Assembly: GCA_031772625.1 (NCBI GenBank)
Contig: CM062805.1
Coordinates: 512,224,102-512,288,101, forward strand
Length of the DNA stretch: 64,000 nt
Direction of reading: 5' to 3'
From: Pinus tabuliformis
Taxonomy: Eukaryota > Streptophyta > Pinopsida > Pinales > Pinaceae
Shown: positions 13,071 through 26,136 of the stretch, piece by piece
How the letters are laid out: each line of letters begins with the position of its first letter
Position numbering within the stretch: the first letter of the stretch is position 1
Notes under the pieces: model-generated
The model's input: only the letters and a program-made list of their open reading frames with translations
Databases searched by the model: none
What the model was told of the DNA's origin: nothing
Position numbers and translations under genes: made by a program

Positions 13071-14554
13071 TAATCTAATAATGAGATCTAAGACAAATAA
13101 TAAGGTATTTCAGACTCATGTTCTTGAATTTTCCTAAGTTATTTTATGCAATGGATCGATAAGATTTCGAAATACACAGACAATGAAGTAATAAACAAAA
13201 ACATAATAGATAACACATAACACAGCAAATTTAATGACGAGTTCGCCCAATACTCCTGGGCTACATCTCCTGGTCCAGCCTTCAGTGGTGGCCTCTCTAT
13301 TATGTCTTCAAGCAGAGTTTTACAACAGTATGAGCTCAATTTGAGACTCAATACACAACAAGAGTTTGCTTGAACTTCTCAAGCCTCTCTGAGTACACAG
13401 ACTCTCTCAATCACTCTCTGTCTCTATCTTAACTCTGTCTCAGCACTGCCTTCAATACTATTTGCTTATGTTTGCTCTATGTCTCTAGATTTAAAGGCAA
13501 AATGTGATGCTTGTTTGTTTCAGCTTCTCGGTTTTCTGTCTCCCCGACCTCTGTCCGCTCAGATCCCTTTTTAAGTGTTAGCAATCATTACTAAATGCTT
13601 CCAAGGATGGTGACCACCTGTACTATAACGGGATAGGTCATCGGGCCTTTGAAATCCCTCAGAATTCCAAAAATGATCGTTTTTTGTTTACACAGAGAAA
13701 CGCTGCAAAACTGTGAAATTTCACCAAAACACTGTTCATTTCGTACTTCAAAAGTCCTTAAATCTAGTCTATTTTCCTATCAGGTCTGTCCCCAATCACT
13801 ATCGCAAGTCGCTTCATCCTTGTTCCTTTGTATTTTTGAAAATACATTAAAACTATGAAAACCACGTAAAAATGGCTCCCCCTGGACTTGAAACAATATA
13901 TTTTTCCATTCACGAACCCTTTCGGGTCCGGTTTATCGCATCGGCACTTTATCCTTCGCATTTTGTTTAATAAACGAAACTGTGAAAATACATTAAAATG
14001 GTGTTTGACAGATCTCAAATATTGTGAGATAGCATTTATATTTGTTATCAGGTCTGACTGTTTGCATCGCAGATATGTATATGTATAAGTCCCGCTCCAT
14101 GGTGTTGCTTCGATGTGATATCGCGATATGATTGATCATAATCGCATATCGCAATAACCCCAGGCCGTTGTAAGTGTTTCATTGTGGTTGTCGATTGCGA
14201 TGTTGCGATGCAACATGATCCGTTGATCTGCGTGCTTGATCGACGGTCCCTGTTGACTCCGTATTGTGCCATCGTAACACATATATGGTATGCGCTGATA
14301 TCCTTCATCTGTTTGTGCTGATTGCAATTTGTTGATCAGATTTGGATTGTTGATCAACCAGATCTGACGGCTACTATGCATTCACTGTTCCAACCTCCGA
14401 TACTCTATTTTTTTCACAATTTTCTCGTGTTTTTGCCTCCTGATAGTGTTTTTCTGCCTTTTGGAAGGTTCCCCTTATGCGACGGTCTTGATCTTTTAGG
14501 CATTTTTAAGAGATTTTTAAGACTTAAAGAGTGTTTTAGGATCCATTTGGATCA
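13071..14554 (-). repeat. 3' LTR of gypsy element B
   Basis: Aligns end to end with 19,235-20,731, from aatgagatctaagaca to ttttaggatccatttgg. Beside it, at 14,555-14,567, the minus strand has a purine-rich tract (GTGGGAAGGCA) that fits a polypurine primer. Both LTRs hold the same 70-codon minus frame (here 13,139-13,351), which I regard as incidental, and a short hairpin built on ATCGCGAT words (14,123-14,152). Confidence 0.9.
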
Positions 14555-14598
14555 TGCCTTCCCACTGAAAATGCTTTTGGACCACCAAAAGTTCGTTT

Positions 14599-15792
14599 TC
14601 AATCATCGCTCAAGTGAGGATACAGCTGCCTCACTTTCCCAATCTCTATCGATTTTGCATTGCTGGGTTTTGAACCTTTGAGTCCAATTCTTAGATACTC
14701 AACATCCCCTCTGTGCGTAGTTCTCACCTTCCTGTCTAGAATTGTATCTTCCTGCAACTCATTGAGATATTTAGGCAATAGATCATCAATAGAAGGCAAT
14801 TGACTTTGCTCTTTGGGATCTTCAATTAATGAAGGTTCAAACAGTCTTAAATTTTTTGCATTTACCACTGAATAGATGTGCATGTAAGCTGGAAAATCAA
14901 GGCGAAAAGAATTCTCACCAATTTTCTCAAGTATCTTGAAATGCCCATACCTTATTGGCTTTGGTTTCTTTCCTTCACCTTGCATTCTGTCTTTGCTGAT
15001 ATATAGCTAGACTTGATCACCAACTTGGAAGCTATGCTCCATTCGATGCTTATCATGCCTTGCCTTGTACTTGGCTTGGTTCTTTTCCAACTGTTCCTAC
15101 ACTACCTGGTGAATTTCTTGGATTTGTTCAATGAACCTGGTTTCTTTGTCCACATCGCTGTGTCCATCAAGTGCTATGTCTTTTTCAAAGACAAAATGCA
15201 GGGGGGACCTTGGTATAAAACCAAAACAAGTCTCAAAAGGAGACCTCTATGTAGAATAATACTTAGCACGGTTGTAAGCATATTTCACATAACATAAATG
15301 TTCATCCCAAAGCTTGGGATCCTTGCTGCAATAACCCCTCAGCAACTGGATCATTGTCTTGTTGACCACCTCCGTTTGGCCAACTGTTTGTGGATGAAAG
15401 GTTGTGCTCTTCTTCAGTCTGGTGTCCATCAATTACCACAGACTTGACCAAAACTTTGCAACAAATAGGGAATCTTGATCAGATACTATGGAAGTGGATA
15501 ACCCAAAATGCACCCAGACATGTTGAAAGAACAATTTCACTATTTATTCAGCTGTAATCTATTTGTTACAAGGTATTAAAATACACATTGTGCTAAACCT
15601 GTCCACAATAACATACAAATAGTCATGACCTTTCCTGGATTTTGGCAATTCCCCAACAAAATCCATGGAAACACTTTCCCAAGGACGAGAAGGAACTGGA
15701 AGTGGAGTGTACAATCCTAGTTTTCTATTGTTGGGCTTGCTTTTAGCACACATGGTACACCCTTTAATATATCTAGGAATTGTTTCATGCAT
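14599..15792 (-). pseudogene. Element B integrase with C-terminal chromodomain-like tail
   Basis: On the minus strand the 15,559-15,792 frame holds the end of the zinc-binding HHCC domain (CTMCAKSK) and the start of the catalytic core (MDFVGELPKSRKGHDYLYVIVDRFS). The 15,247-15,432 frame holds the third catalytic region (HPQTVGQTEVVNKT). The 14,599-14,985 frame holds the GPY-type end (KPKPIRYGHFKILEKIGENSFRLDFP) and a tail, ILDRKVRTTHRGDVEYL..G, resembling a chromodomain. The enzyme inserts the reverse-transcribed copy into chromosomal DNA, and a chromodomain tail is thought to guide target choice. Stops and frameshifts between these frames make it non-functional. Confidence 0.85.
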
Positions 15793-15819
15793 TTTTTGCC
15801 AATAGCAGAAGCTTTGCAG

Positions 15820-16780
15820 CTATGCAACTATTTTACTTACACCAAAATTACCCGATATCAGAGAAGCATGTGCTTCCCTAATTATGTTAACTCTTTTAGT
15901 TTGTGGAATGTATAGCTTTCCCAAATGATAAAAGAGTTGGTCCTTAACATAATAGTCCAATTCTTTTACTTTTTTGCCATGACATAAAGTTGGATATACA
16001 TCTTTAAAATCTATATCTTGAGCATACTGTTCAATGTAGCCTTCATGCAATATTGAGGCACGCTTAAGGATAGTAGATGCATTTATAATTGGTCTGGATA
16101 ACATATATGCAACTTTATTGTGTATGCCCTTTTTATATCTGATGACTAGATGAAACTGTTCTAGAAAACCCATCCACCTATATTGTCTTGATTGCTACAA
16201 TTTAGTTTGTCAGTGAAAATACTGAAGTGGCTGATGATCAGTATGTATAACTGCTTCTTTGCCCATTAAATAATGTTTCCACATTTTTACACTCTGTACT
16301 AGTGCATACAATTCTTTATCATATGTGGGATAATTAACTACTGCAAAATTAAATGTCTCGTCATGATAACATATGTGTTTACCATGTTGCACCAACACTA
16401 CTCCCATGGCATAGTCATTGGCATCTGTTTCGATCTCAAATGGTCTATGAAGATCTGACAATGCTAGTACTGGCGTTGTACCAATTTTTCTTTCAAGTTG
16501 TTGAAGGCTTTCTGCCATTTGGCTCCCCACTGAAACACCTTGTTCAATCCTGTCAAAGCATGTAAGGGAGCTGCAATTAAGGAAAAGTTAGCAATAAACT
16601 TTCTCCAATATTGTGCTACTCCTAGGAAGCTTGTAACTTCTATAGCAGATTTGGGTTTAGGCCAGTTTACAATGATTTCAACCTTAGAGGGATCTATCTT
16701 CAATTCACCACCCCCTACAATATGACCCAAATAATTCAAAGATGTTTTGCCAAATTCACATTTTGATAATTTAACATAGA
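15820..16780 (-). pseudogene. Element B RNase H and RT connection region
   Basis: Read on the minus strand. The 16,464-16,739 frame has the RT thumb/connection (MNYLGHIVGGGELKIDPSKV, then WPKPKSAIEVTSFLG). The 16,210-16,530 frame has the RNase H core (PFEIETDANDYAMGVVL, TYDKELYALVQSVKMWKHYL, then HTDHQPLQYF). The 15,820-16,173 frame has the RNase H end and integrase N-terminus (YKKGIHNKVAYMLSR). RNase H removes the RNA template during reverse transcription. Stops separate the frames. Confidence 0.85.
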
Positions 16781-16784
16781 CATT

Positions 16785-17543
16785 TTATTTTTTCAAAACA
16801 TCTAGAGTCTTCTTTACATGATTCAAATGTTCTTCCCATGTTTTACTGAAAACAAGAATGTCATCCAAATATACAATTACAAAATCATCAATAAAAGTCC
16901 TAAGTACATCATTCATAACTCTAATGAAAGTGGCGAGAGCATTAGTTAAGCCAAAAGGCATAACTAGCCATTCATATAGCCCTTGCTTTGTTTTAAAAGC
17001 AGTCTTCCATGCATCTTGCTCTGCTATTCTGACCTGATGGTAACCACTATGCAAGTCCAACTTGCAAAAGTTAACAACTTCTTTCAGTTGATCCAATAGA
17101 TCATCAATGTGAGGAAGGGGATAATGATTCTTGATCGTTATTTTATTCAGTGCTCGGTAATCAATGCACATCCTCCACGAACCATCTTTCTTCCTCACCA
17201 ACACAATTGGAGATCTGCATGGTGATGTGCTTGGTCTTATGAACCCTTTCTCGAGTAGCTCCTGTACCTTCTTCTTGATCTCTGCATTCTCTAAAGCAGA
17301 TAACCTGTACATTCCGATGTTAGGAAATGGAGCATCTTGCTGCAAATTAATATCATGTACAATTTCCCTTTTGGGTGGTAGACCTTTAGGTTCTTGAAAT
17401 AGGATATCATATTCTGAAACAACCTTTTCCAAATCAGCTTGTTGTTTAGCATCACACCCTTCAAATACATTGGTTTTTTTAGGTTTATTTTCCTTTACAA
17501 CCATTAGTAAAAATTTCTTCCATGAATTTTCAATTCTTTTCAT
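16785..17543 (-). pseudogene. Element B reverse transcriptase
   Basis: A 252-codon open frame with a complete palm domain. It contains ELLEKGFIRPSTSPCRSPIVLVRKKDGSWRMC (split here in description as motif 1), [38 protein letters not shown] and the active site VYLDDILVFS. The YLDD box and the upstream catalytic Asp (KLDLHSGY) are intact. Family assignment to Ty3/gypsy is certain from motif order. The rest of pol is broken, so the domain is intact but stranded, and it is classed as part of a dead element. Confidence 0.9.
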
Positions 17544-17930
17544 CTACCCTGAGTTTATGAGAGTATAATTATTCTTGGGATTATGAGCTCTTACAATATA
17601 TTCTATTCCATCTTTAACGAGTTGATACTTATTTTCCACTCTATAGAAAATGGCTTTTCTATCATACAAGTAAGGACTTCCTAAAACAATTCCACATATA
17701 TCCAAGGGAACGATATCTAACTCAACCTCATCTACAAATGCTGACCCAAAAGAAAACCTAAGTTTACATTGTCTAGTCACTTGTAGCTTTGCTTTATCAC
17801 ATACCCAACCTAATGGATATGGTTTCTTGTGAGGTGTCGTTAGTAGTCCTAATTTCTTTACAATTGCTTCATAAATCAAGTTTACTTGTGAACCACTATC
17901 AAATAAAGTATCAATCTTTTGATGCTTGGA
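17544..17930 (-). pseudogene. Element B aspartic protease
   Basis: The minus strand reads KIDTLFDSGSQVNLIYEAIVKK near 17,880-17,930, a retropepsin active site with the D-S-G triad intact. It continues with a flap-like stretch and IVLGSPYLYDRK, the usual end of gypsy proteases (IILGMPWL-like). The protease would cleave the Gag-Pol polyprotein. A stop at the 17,544 boundary separates it from the RT frame. Confidence 0.85.
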
Positions 17931-18099
17931 AATAACTCTAATATGAAAAAGCTCATGTCTTTTCCTCTCATTTTCTTCACTATCAATAGTTTGTGCAGAA
18001 TTACTAGTAGATTCTTAAGAATTTTTACCTTTTATACCTGTAGCTGCAATTGTTGTTTCATCACCTATGTCTAACCCCAAATCTTTCTGTATAGCAGCG

Positions 18100-19178
18100 A
18101 CAGTCTTCTTCTTCTTGCCATCGAAATTCTTGGGTTTCAACTTCGGATGCAAATACCAGTGATGTTCATCATCATGTCCATCCTTCTTGCAGTGAGTGCA
18201 TGAAGGTTTTTCTTTCTATACATCATTTGCCTTCCTCTCTTTCCATTTCTGCTTCCTCTTTTCCTTGTTCTTGCTTGCAGTGGCTTTTGATGATCCCCCA
18301 ATCTCTGGGTTCACATTCTTGCCTCTAGCCTCTAAATGTGTAGCCTAAACAGATACCTCATCTACGCTAGTAGGGTTAAACATGAGAATGGTGTGCCTCA
18401 AATAGCCATGTAGACCACCTATATACTTCAACAAAGTTTCGAGTGAGTCTAGAGAAATTCCTAGAATTAAAGCTCTTTTTCTAAATTCTTGGGTGTAGCT
18501 TTGTACACTTTGCCCCTTTAATTGGCGAAGGGTTTGCCAACTCATCATACCTTGCTACATATAAGCTAGTGGATAGAACTGTTTTTTAATGGCAGAAATA
18601 AATTCACTCTAAGTAGAAATAATTTTACCATGCTTCTTCAAGTCAGCTTGCATCCTGCCTTCCCACCATACCAAGGTAGTTCCTCCTAGGCGTAGGCTAG
18701 CCGGCTGAATTTTACTCCTGTCTGAATCAATATTCTGCACCCTGCAATACACATCAATCTGTCTAATCTAGTTATCTAGCTTCTCTGCATCTAATTCTCC
18801 ATTATATATTGACAAATCAAATTTAACATCTAACTTAATCAAATATGTCTTCTTCTTTTTATTTTCAGGGCTATCAGGAGGTGTGGATAGAGGAGCCCCT
18901 TTTCCTTTCCCTTTACCTTCAGAATGGCCATCTAGAAGAGATTCTTCTATTCCTTTGTCTTGTTTGGAGGTTGAAGAATCTTCACCTCTACCTTTCTTAA
19001 ATTCTCGATACATCTCTTCTACCATGGCTCTCATGGTCATGAAACTCTCCATGAACTGAGAGTCTAATTCTAAGATATTTTCTTCTACCATTTCCCTCTT
19101 GGGATAGACTCTTCCTATTTCTGGATTAGTCTCAACCAGTCCTCCTTCTCCTAATACGAGCTTTGACCTAGTTATCAT
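18100..19178 (-). pseudogene. Element B gag
   Basis: The first frame (18,768-19,178, 136 codons) begins MITRSKLVLGEGG beside the primer-binding site and is Glu/Lys-rich. The minus strand then continues through ALRLGGTTLVWWEGRM-like capsid sequence and the frame 18,345-18,548 (LRQLKGQSVQSYTQEFRKRAL), a typical retrotransposon Gag block. Near 18,180-18,210 there is a zinc-knuckle-like CTHCKKDGHDDEHHW. Several stops break the gene. The product would have formed the particle shell and bound the element RNA. Confidence 0.85.
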
Positions 19179-19220
19179 TCACCAATCCAACACAAGCTTG
19201 TCTAACCTTAGCAACCTAAA

Positions 19221-19232
19221 GCTCTGATACCA
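19221..19232 (-). other. Primer-binding site of element B (tRNA-Met type)
   Basis: The minus strand reads TGGTATCAGAGC, a perfect match to the consensus complementary to initiator tRNA-Met, two bases from the 5' LTR. Confidence 0.9.
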
Positions 19233-19234
19233 CT

Positions 19235-20731
19235 TAATCCGATAATGAGATCTAAGACAGATAATAAGGTATTACAGACTCATGTTCCTGGATTTGCCTA
19301 TGTTATTTTATGCAATGGATCGATAAGATTGAGAAATACATAGACAATGAAGTAGTAAACAAAAACATAATAGACAACACATAACACAAGAAATTTAATG
19401 AGGAGTTCACCCAATACTCATGGGCTACATCTCCTGGTCCAGCCTTCAGTGGTGGCCTCTCTATTATGTCTTCACGTAGAGTTTTACAACAGTATGAGCT
19501 CAATTTGAGACTCAATACACAACAAATACAACAACAAGAGTTTGCTTGAACCTCTCAAGCCTCTCTGAATACACAGACTCTCTCAATCACTCTCTATCTC
19601 TGTCTTATCTTTGTCACGGCACTACCTTCAATACTACTTACTTTTGTTTTCTCTCTATCTATGGCTTTAAAGCCAAACTACGCTGCCTATTTGTTTCAGC
19701 TTCTTAGCTTTCTCTCTCCCCGACCTCTGTCCGCTCAGATCCCTTTTTAAGCATTAGAAATCATTGCTAAACGATTCCAAGGATGGTGGCCACCTGTACT
19801 GTAACGGGATAGGTCATCGGGCCTTTGAAATCCTTCGAAATGCCAAAAATGATCATTTTCTATTTACACAAAGAAACGTTGCAAAACTATGAAATTTTTC
19901 CAAAACATTGTTCATTTCAGACTTCAAAAGTCCTTAAATCTGATCTATTTTCCTATTGGGTCCATCCCGAATCGTTATTGCAAGTCGCTTCAGTCTTGTT
20001 CCTTTGTATTTTTAAAAATACGTTAAAACGATGAAAACCACATAAAAATGGATCCCCCCGAACTTGAAACAATATATTTTTCCATTCACAAACCCTTTCG
20101 GACTCAATTTATTGCATCAGTGTTTTATCCTTCGCATTTCATTTAATAAATGAAACTACGAAAATACATTAAAAATGGTGTTTGACAGATCTCAAATATT
20201 GTGAGATAGCATTTATATTTGTTATTTGGTTTGGCTCGTCACATCGCAAATATGTATATGTATAAGTCCTGCTCCATGGTGTTGCTCCGATACAATATCG
20301 CGATGCGATTGATCGCAATCACATATCGCAATAACCTCGGGCCATTATAAGCACTTCATTGTGGTTATCGATTGCGATGTTGCGATGCAACGTGGGCCAT
20401 TGATCTACGTGCTTGATTGACGGTCCCTGTTGACTCTGTCACTCGCCATCGCAACAAATATATGGTATGCGTCGATATCCTCCATCTGTCTGTGCTGATT
20501 GCAATTTGCCGATCAGGTCTGGACCGTTGATCGGTCAGATCTGATGGCTACTATGCATTCACCATTCCGACCTCCGATACTCTATTTTTTTCACTATTTT
20601 CTCGTGTTTTTGCCTCCCGATAATGTTTTTCCACCTTTTGGAAGGTTCCCCTTATGCGATGGTCTTGATCTTTTAGGCGTTTTTAAGAGATTTTGAAGAA
20701 TTAGGGAGTGTTTTAGGATCCATTTGGACCA
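19235..20731 (-). repeat. 5' LTR of gypsy element B
   Basis: The second LTR copy, 1,497 bp. The plus-strand right end is catttggacca followed by the target duplication GTCAT at 20,732-20,736. The left end is TAATCC beside the primer-binding site. The hairpin with ATCGCGAT words seen in the 3' LTR is present here too (about 20,300-20,329), although both arms have drifted. Confidence 0.9.
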
Positions 20732-20736
20732 GTCAT

Positions 20737-21060
20737 TAGAGGAAGTAATTGGGAAGTTGAAGCATTGCTATGAGGAGTCTAAGTGTAAGTTCGAACCTAA
20801 GTAAGGTTGGAAATGTAATGAAAAGACTAAAGGAAATTGGGATAAGAAGCAAGGAAGACCTCAGGATGTAGGTAACGAGCAGAATGCAGTGTTGTACAAG
20901 AAATTTAATGTAGATGACATGGAACCGAGATTTCAGTTTGAGGAGAAAAACAAGGGTGATGGAAGGAATCTTATGTAGTGTTATACTTGTGGTAAGGATA
21001 ATTGTAGGAGATATTTTCCACAACATTAATGTGGTAGACCTCAGATTTACTATGCTCAGG
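20737..21060 (+). pseudogene. Host gypsy gag remnant, second part, with zinc knuckle
   Basis: Continues the gag frame of 13,000-13,065 exactly at the codon following the target duplication (LEEVIGKLKHCYEESKCKFEPK). Further on comes CYTCGKDNCRRYFPQH, a decayed CCHC zinc knuckle of the nucleocapsid. In-frame stops at about 20,803 and 20,977 show it is dead. Confidence 0.85.
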
Positions 21061-21690
21061 AGGCACAAAAATTTGGGAATGTTGGACAGAGTATTCCTCA
21101 TATTTATGTGGCATTGGATAATATGCAAGTTGATCATCAAACATCTATTATTGAGATTGAAGGTAAGCTTTGTGATCAAGTTGTTTCTATTTTGATTGAT
21201 CCTAGATCTAACTATAGCTATATCAATCATGACCTAGTGGATAAGTGTTGCTTGAATAAAGAAGTGCATGCAGAGTCTTGGTTGGTGCAGTTGGCTATAG
21301 GTACTAAGAAAAGTTCACCATTGGGTGAGATCTTATGCATTTGAAATGAATGGTATGTCTACATCGGCACATCTAAATGTTCTTCTGATGGGATCATATA
21401 GTATGCTTTTGGGCATGGATTAGTTGTACATTCACAAGATTAAGGTAGATTTCTATGATAAGGCTATTGAGTGCCTGTATGATGATGGGGAAGTAATAAT
21501 CGTGCAGGGCAAGAATAGGCCTACAGTCAGAATGGGTAGATTTATGTAGGCAAAGCGTAGTAGCAAGAAAGGGTGTGTATTTTTGTCAGTTAATATTTCT
21601 AGTGACAAAGGGAAGGATGTTGAGGATGTTGAAGTCTTGAATAAGTATCTAGTTTTGCAATAGTTTCAGGATGTATTTCCAGAATATATT
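21061..21690 (+). pseudogene. Host gypsy aspartic protease remnant
   Basis: Around 21,108-21,344 the frame reads VDHQTSIIEIEGKLCDQVVSILIDPRSNYSYINHDLVDKC. This is the start of a Ty3/gypsy protease in which the expected active-site glycine is replaced (LIDPRS where the family has D-S/P-G-S). Downstream frames are scrambled by stops and one-base shifts. Confidence 0.8.
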
Positions 21691-22500
21691 TTCGAGTTAC
21701 CACCTCATAGGGAAGCAAACTTTTCTATTGAGTTGATATCGGGAGCAACACTAGCATCAAAGGCACCTTATAGGATGAGCACTTTAGAATTAGTGGAATT
21801 GAAGTTTTAGCTTAAGGAAATGCTTGATAAGGGATACATTAGGTCAAGTCTATTGCCTTGGGGTGAACCAATGTTGTTTTTAAATAATAAGGATGGTACT
21901 CTCATTTTGTGTATTGATTACATGCAGTTGAACAAGGTGACTATAAAAATCAGGTATCCTTTTCCGGGGATTGATGATTTGTTTGATCAATTGAAGGGAG
22001 CAACAATATTTTTGAATATTGACTTGATATTAGGATATCATCAAGTACACATCAAAGAAGAGAACATCTACAAAACCACATTTTGTAGTAGTTATGGAAA
22101 TTATGAGATTATAGTAGTTCCTTTTGGTCTTACTAATTCTTCAACTACATTCATATGTTTGGTGGATAGCGTTTTGCATTCTTATTTGGAAAATTTTTTG
22201 ATAGTGTTCATTGATGATATATTGATATATCTAAGAATGAGGAAGAGCATGTAGAACACCTAGCAACAATGTTAAAATTGTTGAGAGAGCATCAATTGTA
22301 TGCCAAGCTTCATAAGTGCAGTTTCTTTTAGAAAAAAGTTCATTACTTGGGACATGTTGTTACCAAGGAAGGTATAATAGTGACCTAGAAAATATGAGAG
22401 CTATCATGGAGTTGGAAACTCCTAGGAATGTAGATGAGGTCATATCATTATGGGACTACTAGGTTAATATACGAGGCGCATCATGAAGTTCTCATGGATT
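21691..22500 (+). pseudogene. Host gypsy reverse transcriptase remnant
   Basis: A 144-codon frame (21,820-22,254) covers the palm: [66 protein letters not shown] and the active site [10 protein letters not shown]. The Asp pair is intact. The thumb follows in a shifted frame (LLREHQLYAKLHKC, then VHYLGHVV). Upstream, FQDVFPEYIFELPPHREANFSIELI is the usual RT leader. Stops before and after make it a remnant. Confidence 0.85.
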
Positions 22501-22898
22501 TCCTATCCTATTATATATTTGTAGTGAAAAGGAAAGAAGTTTTAATGGACTGAGGAATGTGCAACTATTTTTGAGTAGTTGAAGTAGTTGCGTACAAATG
22601 CTCTGGTCTTGAAGATTACACATCCTAAGAAAGAGTTTTTGGTATATACAAATGTTTGCGAGAGAGGACTTAGTGGATTCATGATGTAGGAAGGATAGGT
22701 ATCATGTTATGATTCTAGGAAGTTAAATGAGCATGAGCAGAACTACGTGACTCATGATCTTGAGTTGGAAGCTATCACTCATGCCTTGAATATGTGGAGA
22801 TATTATATTCTTGGTAGAAGGTACATCTTGATGAGTGATCATGGCGGGCTAAGGTACTTGTTTGACTAGCCTAGTCTGAATTCCATGCAAGCTAGATG
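22501..22898 (+). pseudogene. Host gypsy RNase H remnant
   Basis: The frames read ALVLKITHPKKEFLVYTNVCERGLSGFMM, YDSRKLNEHEQNYVTHDLELEAITHALNMW and RYYILGRRYILMSDHGGLRYLF. These are the three signature blocks of Ty3/gypsy RNase H, with stops in between. The frame runs to NSMQAR at 22,898, where a MITE has inserted. It resumes at 23,205 with WLATLSEFEFKVTYLKGKEN. Confidence 0.85.
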
Positions 22899-23196
22899 TA
22901 GGGAAAATTTGAGCGGATAATATTCACAGGTGGGCTAATTTTCTATACCTTTTTGAGAAAAATATTCGCTAATTTCCATTTTTTTTAGAAATTATTCTCC
23001 CAAATTTCATAGTATGAAATTATTTTACAAAAAAAATCACCAAGAAATTATATAGAGACTATATAAAATTATTAGAAATTTAAATATTTTTACAAAAATA
23101 TCTCCAAACATTTTACAGATTGCATATTATGGACCAGTGGGATTCACCAAGGTTTCTAAACTTTAAAACAAATTTTCACCCTTAAATTTTTCCTTG
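22899..23196. mobile_element. 298-bp hAT-like MITE
   Basis: Flanked by a perfect 8-bp duplication GCTAGATG (22,891-22,898 and 23,197-23,204). The ends are imperfect inverted repeats: TAGGGAAAATTTGAG on the left, and CAAGGAAAAATTTAAGG when the right end is read inward. An 8-bp duplication with YARGG-type ends is characteristic of the hAT superfamily. There is no coding capacity, and the interior is very AT-rich. Removing it restores the frame MQAR/WLATLSEF of the host gypsy RNase H. Confidence 0.85.
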
Positions 23197-23204
23197 GCTA
23201 GATG

Positions 23205-23345
23205 GTTAGCTACTCTTAGTGAGTTTGAGTTCAAGGTCACATACCTTAAAGGAAAAGAGAATAGGTTTGTGTATGCACTCAATAGGAGAGTGTAGGTGAA
23301 TCACATTGCAGTAGTGATTTCTTTATGGGACAAACTTATAGGAGC
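23205..23345 (+). pseudogene. Host gypsy RNase H end and linker
   Basis: WLATLSEFEFKVTYLKGKENRFVYALNRRV then a stop and VNHIAVVIS, the end of RNase H and the RT-integrase linker. The frame leads into ACA AAC TTA and the target duplication, where a second hAT-like insertion begins. The integrase N-terminal region follows at 51,017. Confidence 0.85.
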
Positions 23346-25789
<2,444 letters not shown>

Positions 25790-26136
25790 TGACTAATAAA
25801 TAGAGGAAGGAACTCGATTGATTGAAGAGTGGAGCCCTGAAAACACGTGGAACTAGGGTTTGCAGTAGGATTTCAGAGTTGGGCACCATGGAGGGGTGAG
25901 AAGGGGGGATCTCCACTCCCTCCTATAGTCATGTTGTATCAAACCGCTTCAAGAAGCCCATGGAAGCAGAAACCAGGGGTACAGACAGAGGAAAACAGGA
26001 AAACAGCAAAGCACAGAGGTAGGCAGAAATGCAGGAGGAAGTCAGAAGAGAGAAGCGCACAGGAGCAGATAGTCAGAAGAATGAACCTAGCAGTAGGACA
26101 TGACCATGTAAACCTAAGGCATCTATCACACCCCGA

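Larger units (their letters stand above)
13071..20731 (-). mobile_element. Minus-strand Ty3/gypsy element B nested in host gypsy gag
   Basis: A 7.66-kb element flanked by the 5-bp target duplication GTCAT (13,066-13,070 and 20,732-20,736). It has two LTRs (1,484 and 1,497 bp), a primer-binding site, and gag, protease, RT, RNase H, integrase and a chromodomain-like tail in the order of a chromovirus. Removing it with one GTCAT copy restores the host gypsy gag frame across the junction (EYDEPQS before, LEEVIGKLKHCYEES after). The LTRs differ at many positions and every coding module carries stops, so the insertion is old. The LTR termini on the minus strand read TG...TA rather than TG...CA. Confidence 0.9.

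Noticed and set aside
13139-13351. 70-codon minus frame conserved with 19,303-19,515
   Set aside because: Conservation follows from LTR duplication in element B.
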